From Physcia stellaris (lineage: Eukaryota > Ascomycota > Lecanoromycetes > Caliciales > Physciaceae): 64,000 bases of DNA. The stretch covers positions 1,054,001-1,118,000 of the forward strand of contig JABSSW010000002.1 in the NCBI GenBank assembly GCA_018902385.1, in the 5' to 3' direction. Made by a program: the position numbers and the translations under genes. The notes beneath the pieces were generated by a model, which was not told the origin of the DNA, did no database searches, and was given only the letters and a program-made list of their open reading frames with translations. Positions within the stretch are counted from its first letter, which is position 1. Each line of letters begins with the position of its first letter. Shown in pieces: positions 24,541-35,399 of this stretch.

Positions 24541-27500
24541 ATGGAAAGTTTAGGTTACAATCAGGAGATATCTGAATCTCGCGAATTGAAAGCAAATGGG
24601 TATTTTCACAAGGCAGCCAAGAAGCTTGAGGAGCTGATGAGGACCAACTTGGCAACCAGCTCGGAGGTGGTTATTGAGCTAGCAGATACTCTGTTCCTGC
24701 AGGGGTTCTATGGATTAGCTCTTGAACACATTGAAGAGTATTTACGCCAATCGACTGAAAACGAATCACAAGCTGATGCTGCTCTTCGTATGATGCGTGC
24801 TTTTGCCCGAGCGCACGTTGAACACATATTTGGAGAAGGTCTCGACCTTGTCCAAATATATGAAGGTACACGCAATTACACAATTGGATCAGAGTCAGCA
24901 GATGCACTTGTAAGGCCTTGCCGTACTTCTAGTATAGCAGACAACGCTGACATCAGTCCGGATCGTTGGAGAGCAATATCGATGGCATCTCTGGTGCCTG
25001 GCGTTCGAAATAGGTCTGGTGGATGCTACGAGTAAACCGGCTTTGGATTTAAAGATCATGAAGCGGGTGTTCTACGAGATGATGAGCTTAGAAAAATACT
25101 CGAATGCAGGTAAAATCGCAAGTGTTTCCATATTCGGTGGAGACAGTGCAGTGGCTATTGACCTCTACCGACATCTTGCGTTCAGCGGTGAAGCTACTTT
25201 AGTAGTAAAAGCTAAGGCGCTCGGATGGCTTGCCTCGCTACATAAAGGAAGAGGAGAGAACGAAGAATCGAGAAAGCTTCTTCTTCAAGCTCGCCAGACG
25301 TTTCACGAGACCCAACATGCATATGCTCTCGCTGAGCTTGACTTGACAGAAGCCCATCAGGAGTTCACAGGCCAGATCATAGAGCTAGATGAGTCTGTGA
25401 CCAAATTTGTGGGAATTTGTGGAGATTTATTGTACTATCGTGGGGTGATCGAGGCAACTGATCATCTACGGAAGGTTGCAGATAAAGCAAACTTAGGTCC
25501 GATTAGCCTAGAACTCTCAAGCCAGGTGGAGTCGTTGGCAGAGAGGACCAATGCCAACCTAATTCGAGACCAAGCACGCCTAAATTGCATTGAGGCATGG
25601 TACATTCTCTCGGATCACAGCGGTAAGGCGATAAATGCTGCTGTTAACCTCTATGAGAGCCTCGGAGAAAGCGACTGCTTCCCACTTCGACAGAGAGCGG
25701 CACAGCTCGCAGCCAGTATCTATGCAAAGCTCAAGGACAATGAGCAGGCTGTGTTCTGGGCTCGAAAATGCATCCAAGAATCCAAGCGCTGTTCTAATCT
25801 CATACAGTCACGGGCTGCGTTGGCTTTCATACAATGCGAGTTTTTGGATCTATCAGGACCTGAGGACGCAAGATGTAAATATGCTGAAGCTATGATGTTC
25901 GTCGAAGCAGAAGTAGGGAGCGCCAACCACGAGCTTGCGCTTTCAATGTTGGATGCGCTGATGATTACACTGACAACTGCAAAGGCGAGATCTGGTGTTG
26001 ATTGCTCAGAGTATGTCCCTGAAGTCACTCATTGTATCGACTCGGTCAAATCCCAGCTTTCACTGGAAGAGCCTCAAGAAGTTTCGCCGCTTCTGCTCCA
26101 CGCTCAGGCTGTCCAACTGTATCAGCAATCGAAGACTAGTCTCGACATATCAATGGAAGAGAAGGCCATCGTCCTTCTTCGCAAAGCTAGGCAGATGCGT
26201 CTCGCAGCCAACGAGTACTCTGAGATCGCGGGGCTCCACGGTCTTTCGGGCAAGATCTATCATGGCATCGTTAGTAAATTCAGAACGTCCGAGGTTTATA
26301 CTGACATAGACCTTGTCCGAAAATACCTTAAATTAGCCTTGCAGCAGTATTCTTACGCCACTGAGCATTTTGAAATCTGCAAAGTTGTGGCAGATATCGC
26401 AAAGTACAAACAGCATGAAGCTCAGGTTCTCTACGAGTATTGGGGGATTGGGGATGTGTCGTACAATACAGTACTAGAGAAACTTCATCATGCACAGGTC
26501 TACTCTGATCAAATCAGGACGGAACTTACTCTCCTTGGAGGTTTAAATGCCATCGAGAATAAGCGCCGATTAGGGGCTATCAAAGCGACTCGCTCCGGTT
26601 TTGCGATTGCTTTGCATGTGGCTACACATGAAGGCATGGCACTCCTTGCCTGGGAGTGGACGCAAAAAGCAAAAGCACGGAGCTTGTGTGATCTATTGGG
26701 GTCTGAGACTCTGGTGCCGAAGGAGCTCTTGGCGCAAATAGCCGCAAATAAGGAAGCCCTTGGCCTTTACGAAACTGCGAGGCAACAGGTTCAAACCCTT
26801 GAAGAAACGCAATCTCTGTCCAGCATAACCGGACAGATGGAACTTAATGAGCACGTTGATAACATGCGGCAAATTCCACTGCTGAAGACTCTTCTGGAGT
26901 TGCGGGAAGGAGCACCACTATCCATCTCATCTATGCAGCAAGAGTTGAGACGCCTTAAAAGACCATTAAGAGGTCGAGATATCATCTTAGCTGACTGGAT
27001 CTTCCGGGGCAACGAGATCTGGATGCTGATTGTAAGAGACAACGGAGAACCTACACTTAATATGCTACCCATCACCGCGTCAGCAGTCGAAGAATGGGCG
27101 ACCCGGCACCTACAATCTTCTCCAGAACAGGACTCGTGCATCTTGACAGACAATCGAGAAGAGCACCATCCAATGCACAAATTGACGCCTCTCGTCCAGC
27201 TCCTAGTAGATAATTGTCAGGCTGAGGATCTGTTGATATTGTCGCCTACAGAAATGCTGCATTCAATCCCTCTACATGCTCTCCTTGTCTTATGCGAGGG
27301 TAGGCGAATGTCGCTCATTGAACGCAATCCCATCGTGTATGCAGCCAGCATGACTAGCTTTGTTCAATGCTGCCAGAAAGCCCGAGACAGCGCGCCTCGG
27401 GAAGATCTTACAAAGAGCTTTGTAGAGGCTTACGAAGACTTCGCTGGCTACGAATTCAACCTTGGAGAACAGAAATCAATCCAAAAGCTGATGGCTCAAA

Positions 27501-28188
27501 TGGCTGAAGAGATAGACGGTGAATATCATCATGGAGAAGACGTTCTCTTCGACGATTTCGGTCGCATCGCCGAGAGGTCACAGATGCTCTTCTTTCTTGG
27601 CCATTGCGATCTAGAAACAGACGACATTCGAAGCCAAGGTCTTCGCCTTCCAATGCCTGCAGGTCATGATGACGGCGAATCTAGTAAGCCTCTCTACCCG
27701 CTGTTAGCAGCTGACCCTGTTGCGCATTCAACTAACCTCAACGTTAAACACTAGTGCTTTTCTCCGTACCTTCGTTCTTCAATCTGAACCTCCGCCACGC
27801 GCCTCACATAGCCCTCATGGCCTGCGCCTCCACTGTTCAAGTAGTCACACCCGGCGATGATCCCCTTGGTCTTGTCACGGCACTCCTTTGCGCGGGTGCA
27901 GCATCGGTCTTGGGAACCATGTGGCCAGTGCAGTCACGCACCGCGCGCTTATTCGTCGAAAACTTTGTCGCAAATTGGGATGCCGCCAGGTATGGTAATG
28001 ATGACAGTGAAGATGAAGATGATGGAAAGGGTCTTAGAGGTAACATGCGAGAAGACAAAGGCTGGCTGAACCTGGCAGTGGCCGTTAGGGAAGCTGTCCT
28101 GGATCTACGGGAGAATGTCAGAACGAAGGAGGTGTGCCACTGGGGGGCTTTTGTGCTACATGGATCGTTTTTCTGTAAAACTTTGTGA
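24541..28188 (+). CDS. TPR-CHAT domain protein (putative caspase/separase-fold protease)
   Basis: Three exons: 24541-24865, 24957-27683, 27755-28188; introns of 91 and 71 bp with branch sites CTGAC and CTAAC; 1161 aa in frame. Residues ~1-700 are helical, with TPR-like spacing (KANGYFHKAAKKLEELM; GLALEHIEEYL; AKALGWLASLHKGRGENEES). Residues ~760-1161 are a CHAT domain: DLLILSPTEMLHSIPLHALL, then the His motif LFFLGHCDLE (His991), then the Cys motif IALMACAST (Cys1041), followed by GLVTALLCAGAASVLGTMWP. The His/Cys pair expected of a CHAT peptidase is present, so it is probably active. A low-complexity acidic loop (DDSEDEDDG) lies near the C-terminus. Known CHAT proteins cleave partners in cell-death or defence settings, and fungal CHAT genes have been found beside gasdermin-like genes; no gasdermin-like gene is visible here. 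Substrate unknown. Exon joins are inferred but keep frame and domain. Confidence 0.88.
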
Positions 28189-28651
28189 GCACAAACGGAA
28201 TCTTTGCCGACATTGGAGACTTCCTTTAGAAAGGCCATCAGTACGCGCATCTCTCACTCCGGTCGATGCACCCCCTTTCCCCCGAGGTGTGCCCGGAACT
28301 GCACCCAAAGACTATTCGACCCCCGTTTTTCATTTCCGGCCAAAATTCGATATTACCGAAGGTCTTAAAGTTATAGCTCGGTTGTCTTGGTATATGCACG
28401 ACGACAGAAACCAAGTGTGCCTACTGATTCTGACCATATAGGAGAGGATTTCTCGGGAAGAACTGTATTCTCGACGAATACCCGAACGTTACTACCACTC
28501 ATTATTGACAACCTGTCTTCCCAGCGCAAACAGTTCATCCGCATAGTCATTTTAAGCCATCAACGTCTCAAGACCGACACGGAGTATATTCCTCAAGCAA
28601 CCAGCCTCAAAACTGCACACTGAATGCAGAACCTCCTAAATCGCCGATACG

Positions 28652-29054
28652 TCAGCACAACCCCCTATGAAAAGCCGGAAACCTACGTTTCTGAACATTA
28701 CAATAGCTACTATGGCCCGAATCCCCACTTGTGCAACCATTTTCACAATAACGGGTCAAGTGAATGCCTTGGTAGTCATTGAGCCCGCATTTGTATGGGT
28801 AATCATTGACCGAGCCTCCTCCAAACCCGTTATCGTCCGCAGCTATGTGATGAAGTTCTGCTTCCGTGTGGCCTAGAAAATAGAGGTACGTCAGCACCTG
28901 GATACAGAGATTGAAGCCAAGAAGCAGCAAATTGCTCACCTCTGCTGATTAGATCATTACCGCAGTAAAACAGATTGAATTTGCAATTGATTTTGGATGC
29001 GAGTGTGGTTCCAAAGAGTGCCGCGAGTGCCGTTGCCATAAAAGCGGCCTTCAT
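28652..29054 (-). CDS. Small secreted cysteine-rich protein
   Basis: Two exons, 29054-28940 and 28872-28652, with a 67-bp intron (GTGAGC..TTCTAG); 111 aa. Residues 1-20 are a signal peptide (MKAAFMATALAALFGTTLAS). The mature ~91 residues carry seven Cys in a pattern like that of a common fungal small-secreted family: C..YCGNDLISRG near the N-terminus and YCENGCTSGDSGHSSYC near the C-terminus. Odd Cys number suggests one free Cys or an uncertain 3' end. The family has no assigned function; members are often listed as effector candidates. The gene is convergent with the TPR-CHAT gene, 463 bp from its stop. The leader just upstream of the ATG is A/C-rich, typical of well-expressed fungal genes. 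Confidence 0.7.
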
Positions 29055-29158
29055 AGCTGCGGTTCAGCGGGTGTGTATGTGGAATGTTGTTGTAAGTGAT
29101 GCTCTTTTGGTATGCCGAATGGGAGTGAGATTGATGAGGAAATGTGACAGAGCGAGCT

Positions 29159-29167
29159 CTTCATATA
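29159..29167 (-). promoter_or_regulatory. TATA-like element
   Basis: TATATGAAG on the minus strand, 105 bp upstream of the ATG of the small secreted protein; spacing fits a short leader. Confidence 0.3.
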
Positions 29168-29169
29168 GT

Positions 29170-32100
29170 CGTGTGTTCTTCTCATTCCCCATGCAAAAAG
29201 CCCCGCTTCATACGTGGACTTAGCCGACGATTATATTGCTCCTGCGCTACATCCTGTTTAGAGTTTCCCGACCTTCAGCTGGCATGGAGTGTAGCGCTTC
29301 GGACTGCGGACATGGTTCGGTGTGCTACCGTAGGTACGATGAGCACAGATTGAGTTAGCTCGAGACAGCGCTTCGAATCGGCCAAGGCTTGAGTCAGGTA
29401 AATCGACGTGCTCCGAAGCACACGGACTGAAAAGCCCCGAGGTCTTACTGCAACAATTCTGCAGCCTCTTTGTCTTGCCAAATCGTCTTGATGTCGTCCA
29501 CTGACAAACTTTGACTGACTTGGTCCCCGTAAAGTCATAATCAGACATGCAGATCCAGGACACTCCCTGAATCTTTCACTGCGACTCTGATTAACAGGTT
29601 CAAGGTGGATGCGAGAACGTGAGCTAATGTCAAGTCGCTGCCAAGACGCAAGACGCACTTGAGCTTTTTGGAGGTCTGCGTTGAACTTTGTCTGCATTAG
29701 GTAACCTGTATAGCTGTTGGCGCCGAACTAACGATCTGCACGTTGTATGCATAATCAATGCCCGATGCTCTTAGATCTGCCTGTCAGCAGTCGGTGGTTT
29801 TTCGGCTTTGAGCCTTGACATCATTTGACGAGAATCGAAAGACGACGCTCAGCATAACAATGACACATAAAAATGATTATGGTACATACAATCGACAGCG
29901 TAACAGTGCTGCTAGCATACTGATTGGATACAAATAGTAAGCTGGAATCCGGAAGTGCATGCGACATGCGGCGAGGCTGCAAACCACATGCTCCAACTTT
30001 CACCTCCTCGATGAGGGAATGAACCATTCAGCAGAAGAGCAATTGGAGACGATGGTAGCTTAGCGTCTTCCCCGGCTCTTCCCGGGTGAGCTTGAAAGCT
30101 TGTGACGAATAAGTATGATGGAAAGGAGTGCAGGAGTCGTCCTGGATTGAATTGGCCGCTTCTTCACTTCCAGGCTGGGCTGTGCTGCAGTCCATGATCT
30201 TTTCCACCGTGCAATCCAATAGTCAAAGCAGGCTATTTGTCCACTGGTGGTTTCTCATTGGGGGCTTTGTCGGTTTTCGCGGGAACGAATAGGTTGGAAA
30301 CCGATCTTGCAATGTTAGCGAACGCGCTACTTCGCATGATGCTGGACCCCGCTAATGTGGGAGGCTTTAGCGATAATTATCGCCGAGCAGCTCTTGACGA
30401 TGCAGTGCGACCTCGGTCAATAGACTCTTTATGTTGTCTATATCGTCTGATAAAGCTATAACTATCAAGCATCAGCCTTTTGAAGTCCAACACTTTCATC
30501 GACACCTCCCCCGTGTCACAATGGAGTCCAGCGACTCCCATTCCTTCCTGAGATCCTTTGGTCAAGGCGGATTGGCCTACGAGTACTGTGTGAGGAAGAT
30601 TCTCCACCTCAGCGGTCCGATCCTCTGTAGAGCTAGTGTCAGGGTCGAATGACCTGCGATGTCCTCACTTGGCAAGATAATCTTATCCAAACCTGTCCTA
30701 GTCCATCTGTTCGACTACCTGCATTGAATTGAAGATTCCACATCCCGTACTTCCCGGACTCTACGGAGGTCCGCACCATAAGTCTTATCAAGCGATAATC
30801 ACGCTCAAAGACCAACTGACAGTCATTCAAAGCATTGTTCAGTCGTCTCAACCCACAGCCCTGATCAATCTACGAGACAGAAGCCGCGAATGCGTAATTA
30901 CTATTAAAATGATATTGCATTTTCAGTGGATGGAAAGATACCCAGTCTTGCTCTGGATACGGCTCGAGCCATTTCAGGCCCTCTGCTCCTGCGGCGAGGA
31001 TCTGGATTTCCCCTCTGGGACATAATGCGTGCCAGTCTCCGGAAAATGGGTGGGGATTATTTCAGCTTGCAACACTTGAGGGAACCGGGGCATTGAGACG
31101 TTCGTAGGTGAGGTGGTAGCGGCCGAATAATACGTATCGCTATCCTCTTTAGCGGTCTCATTTCGGGTCCTTGGGAGGTATGCTCATTCTCACACATTCT
31201 GCAATTTTGATCGAGGATACGAGTTGGTGTTCCCACTTATCCTTTCAATATCTTTTTTCTTCGTCTTCGTCTGCTTCTCTTCACTATTTCATTTCGCTTT
31301 CTCTGGTGTTCCTTGTAGGGTCTACTATATCTTTCTCCCAATGAATCTAGCTTTATCGATGCTGTTGCTTATTACTTTTTGGGCGGCTGTTTTCCCATCC
31401 AGCTCTTGCCATTCTGCAAAACTCTCCGAGCAGCGCCTTAGCATTTACTCTTCCGCGCAGTCCAGTCTCGGATTTTATCTACTTTGCCGTTTATAGTCTC
31501 CAGAGTCGTCGTTCCCATATCACGTAAGCGACAGGGTACAGAGGCCGGGCTTCCAATCTGCTCGCTAGCTGGATGACTCTCAATATTCGACTCGGAGGCT
31601 AGAACAGCGAGAGATCACTCTAACAGCACATACCTGAGTCCCTTAAGCTTTCCGTGGAGCGGAAAATTGGCATTTGGATCCATCAATGAGCGATGTGACA
31701 CATCTTAGGGTCCGCTTCACATCGGCTATCTGATATTATGTAGTTTAAAGGGGAGCTGAAACGAGCTGCACGTGTTCAATCGATCAACATGGGCCGTGTA
31801 TATCATTTTGCTCACCATAGGTGTCTCTGGACACTAAGCTGTCAATCAAAATCCGGCGATAAGAGCGGTTGGCTGTGATACTCGCGGTATTGTGCAGATT
31901 TGGGGAAGAGAATTCTATGGCTGTCTTCGAAGGCGCTTTCACATCTTTCGCTAAGGTAGGCGTTGACTGGTATAGAAAGGTTTCTACTGCACTGAACTTC
32001 CCGCTTATAACCATTCTGACAAACTATGTCTCTCGAGTTGGTCTACGCATCCGAAAATATCTGATAGGTCAAGAGATTTCCGGGGAAAGATCTCCATTCT

Positions 32101-32620
32101 ATATAGAAATGGGCCAAATCTTAGGATTCTCGAGTTTTCCAGGTCGCAAAGGTTAGTGTAGTACGCAATCTCAAAAAAAAAAAAAAACCATTGATTTTTG
32201 ATCTGAAACATGAAGATCCCCCTGCGAGGTTCGATCGATTGTACGACAAGAATTCAGCCCTTTCAAGGTAGGATTGCGAAAATGCTCACAATCGCAGTTT
32301 CGTCAAAATTAATTATATTTGAAAGGACGACAGATATGTCAGTAATCGCACTCTTTCCTTTGCCTTCACGTCCTGCGAGATCCGCTGATCATTCGCGACC
32401 GTCTCTATTATCTCCACGTTAACTTCCTGAAGGAGTCTAAATTCCGGGAGGCGATTGACTGTTGGGTACCTGAATAGAAGGGGAAGCCTGCATTGATGAT
32501 CATGTCAGGATTAATGTCAGGAGAGTCAAACACAGAGGTCGGACCCACGCCCCGGGTGAGAATATCAAAACAGTGAATATCCCGGGTGTCAGAATAGTAA
32601 AAAGGGGTGTCAATGTAGTA
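29170..32620. other. Gene-poor interval
   Basis: About 3.4 kb with only short open frames (all under ~140 codons), none with convincing protein character, signal peptide or domain. Base composition is normal, unlike the AT-rich flanks. A poly-A/T run occurs at about 32,173-32,187. No tRNA or rRNA structure recognised. Confidence 0.5.
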
Positions 32621-32628
32621 GTCGCCTT

Positions 32629-33090
32629 CAGAAATTCACAGCTTTCAATAATCGTGGTAGCGCTTCTATATCTTGAATTGGTAAATGAGAAAAATGGACA
32701 CCCAACACCTTAGCCCTCACTGGGACACTAATCGCCCAGATCCTCCACTCCCGGGACCTGCCGCTCCGAGCACTCCTTCTTCTTTGCGAGAGGCTCTGAA
32801 GAAGTCTCGTCTGAGGTGCGTTTGACTCTGCAGCCTCTGCATCTCGGCTTCCCGTTCTCTTACTCGCCTCCGCATCTCGCCTGGGGGCCTCTTCGCTGAG
32901 TACCGGATTTTCTAGGTTGCGGGGACTGTAGCCTAAACGCGATTTACGGCTCTTACCATGAATCGCTGTTCGTTGTGCCTGGAGATCGCGGGAGTTTGGC
33001 TGGCTGATTGCCGATTGCGGGTTTTGATGAAGTGTCTGACCTTGCAACGCAGAGGTCCGGACGTGCTGTCCGTAGCGTAGCGGGGCCCGC
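32629..33090 (-). mobile_element. Possible DNA-transposon ORF relic
   Basis: Two overlapping minus-strand frames give Arg/Glu/Gln-rich sequence (for example MRRRVREREAEMQRLQS, then HLRRDFFRASRKEEGVLG) of the kind seen at the C-termini of fungal pogo/Fot1-type transposases. The similarity is stylistic only. It lies next to the repeat cluster at 33.4-34.8 kb. It could equally be random coding-like sequence. Confidence 0.2.
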
Positions 33091-33370
33091 TTATATATAT
33101 AGTGCTGCGAAGCCACGTTTTGCCCGTGGTCCCCGTTCCCGGTACGCGTACCTCTGAGTACATTATGCGCACCCGGAAGTTATCCGACACACGTCTCCGG
33201 CCCAAATTCGATTCCGCCATACAGAACGAATTCCTTTATCTAAGATATCCAATTATCGTAACGATTCATATTAACATTCGAGATAACGCAAAGATAAAGT
33301 GCTTATTGAATTTATCCTCTGATCTGATGTGGTGCTATATTGCCTCTGATGCATCATCATCCTCCCTTTG

Positions 33371-34770
33371 CCCCGAGTTTTGGTGTGGTCCTGACCCACG
33401 ATTACATTCAAGATGATAATCCACTTACCCGTGTTCGGCACAAAGCATATGAAAACGGCATGAAGACGGCTTGAAGACGGCATGAAGACGGCATGAGAAT
33501 GACATGGAGACAGCATCATCTTTCAATTTCGTCCCATGTCGGGTAATCGTAGATCTGTCCGTGCATTGTAAGAATTAGTACCACTTACTAGAGTACCAGA
33601 CCATGGGATAATATGTATTTCCGAAACGGTCATCTCTCGTATCTTATAATAATTTATCTGCTGTTTTTCTGTCTTCTGCATGGAATTAGCCTTCAGGTCA
33701 AGATTTAGATTGATGGTATGATGACTATGATACTGATTGAACGTTCTCCCGATGGGGGCGAGACGCTTGGTTAGATGGGATTGCTTGTTGGTGGCCATGC
33801 AGGCCGTTACTGCATGCCGCATGATTGGGACAAGGGGGGAGACGGGTGGTGCAACAGCCTCCGGGGGCCGTTGCGGGGAGTCCTTCGGGGTACGCATACC
33901 GGATTTGGGCAAGCTTTTAACCGAAACTGCAAAGGGAGGCCCCCAGTTTTGGTGCGGTCCTGACCCACGGTTATCTTCAATGTTTGAACTATGATTGTGT
34001 TACTAGCACGTTGAACTGTTATGCGAGTTTCTGTCAGAGCATTATCTTACTTGAGTTTGAAGAAAGAGATCCGCTGTACTTGTTTCTAACTCTCTCGTTA
34101 GATTTGAAGCTATTGACGTCAAAAAAGTCATAGGTTCAGACCCAAATCTGAGCCGTAATTGATGATTTTCCAAATGCCAAACGCCCCCAGGTATATAAGC
34201 TTCTAGTGAAGAATTCATCCGAAAGCTATAAGATTTATCTCAGCAGTCCATCATTACTTCTCGTTATGCACAGAACATTCGCCATAATCGACTCAGACCT
34301 CCTTAGTAATGACTGAAAAGTGCTAAGTAAATACATTTCGAACAGTCAATCGTTCAAAGCAAATAACATGCAGATCCCTCGTTCTGAACTAACCACTTCT
34401 GCATATCATCCCGTTGTCGGTCTGGTAGTAAGTAATGCTAATCCTTAGGATACACCGACAGCTCTATGATTACCCGACTTGGGGCAAAATCAGAATAAAA
34501 TCTTGTCTTCATACCGTCTTCATATGACGTGTACCAAACACGGGTAAGCGTCTTATCATATCAAGTGTATCGTTGCCGAAAAATAGCACCACACCAGACC
34601 AAGGGATAGAAGTAGGTCTTCGGGGGGAGATTTTGCTGGGTAGGGTTGGTCGGGACGCTAAAACCCCCCGAAACCCACAAGATTCATCTCAGCAGACTCA
34701 TCTTTAGCTCTCGATATGCACAGAATCGACTCAGCCTCCTCAATGATGAAGAAATTGCCAAGTACATACA
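33371..34770. repeat. Degenerate inverted and direct repeat cluster
   Basis: Copy A (about 33,420-33,640, plus) matches the reverse complement of copy B (about 34,380-34,560): shared blocks include CTTACCCGTGTT, CATATGAA.ACGG.ATGAAGAC and GTCGGGTAATC. Copy B's neighbour (34,227-34,345) is repeated directly at 34,677-34,770 (shared ATCTCAGCAG, TATGCACAGAA, ATCGACTCAG). A third block, TTTTGGTG.GGTCCTGACCCACG, occurs directly at 33,375-33,400 and 33,944-33,969. An ~11-bp minisatellite (ACGGCATGAAG) runs at about 33,455-33,505. Most copy-to-copy differences are transitions. Likely several fragments of one dispersed non-coding element. Confidence 0.65.
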
Positions 34771-34871
34771 CCTCAGCCCCATCCCCTCCCCCCTCAACCC
34801 CCAAAAAGCACACGCAAATCCCTCACCCTAACCTCCTCCCCTGCCCCCTCTTCCATACACCACCCTCCACA

Positions 34872-35314
34872 TCACATAACCTCCAACTTCCCCGTCCCCC
34901 TCTCAACAAAATACCCCCTGCACGCAGTACAGCAAACATGACTGCAGCCGGGGCACGTCGCGGAAACCTCGGGGTTGTCGCGGATACCGCATTTGGAGCA
35001 GATCCAGTAGAAGAGCCAGTAGGAGGCGTCGGCTTGGGGGATGGGGAGGTTGGTGGGTTGGTGGGAGGTGGGGGTGGCATTTTTTTTTTTTGGGCGCTGA
35101 TGGGGGGTGGCGCCTGGGTTGGGGGTTTTGGGTGATATGGCTGAAAGTAGGGTGGGGGAGATGGATGTTAGGTTGTTTGGAGGGTGTGGATGATGGGATG
35201 TTGGTTTTGGGTTTTTCCAGGATGTTGTATGATGCGATGTTGGTTTTGGGTTGGATTTGCTGATTGAGGATGGTGGTGGTAATAGGATAGAGAGTGAGTT
35301 TCTGGTGGTAGACT
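34872..35314 (-). CDS. C-terminal exon of a small Zn-binding protein (partial model)
   Basis: A minus-strand frame with no ATG is open from a strong pyrimidine-rich 3' splice site (TTCTTCTCTAG, ending at ~35,315) to a stop at 34,872-34,874. The first ~100 codons are Pro/Ser/Thr-rich and low in complexity, including an A-run near 35,081-35,091. The last ~50 residues contain WICSKCGIRDN, then TCPGCSHVCCTAC: C-x2-C, C-x2-C and H-x-C-C-x2-C, a zinc-ribbon-like pattern of a kind common at the ends of small fungal proteins, near W.C..CG and C..C.H..C..C. The first exon was not found, so the gene may be truncated or the ATG lies further right. Function unknown. Confidence 0.4.
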
Positions 35315-35399
35315 AGAGAAGAAGAATGAGAAATTACACGAAGAGAAATCTCATGATATTCGGAATGAAGCATGAGCCGTAGGAATGACTAAATAACAC

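Noticed and set aside
20018-28188. One giant NLR gene joining the hydrolase and TPR-CHAT parts
   Set aside because: A well-formed gene on the opposite strand lies between them, no P-loop is visible, and both parts close with proper stops or starts.
15760-29054. Gasdermin-like (RCD-1/HET-Q1) partner for the CHAT protease
   Set aside because: None of the neighbouring proteins shows the expected size and N-terminal pattern.
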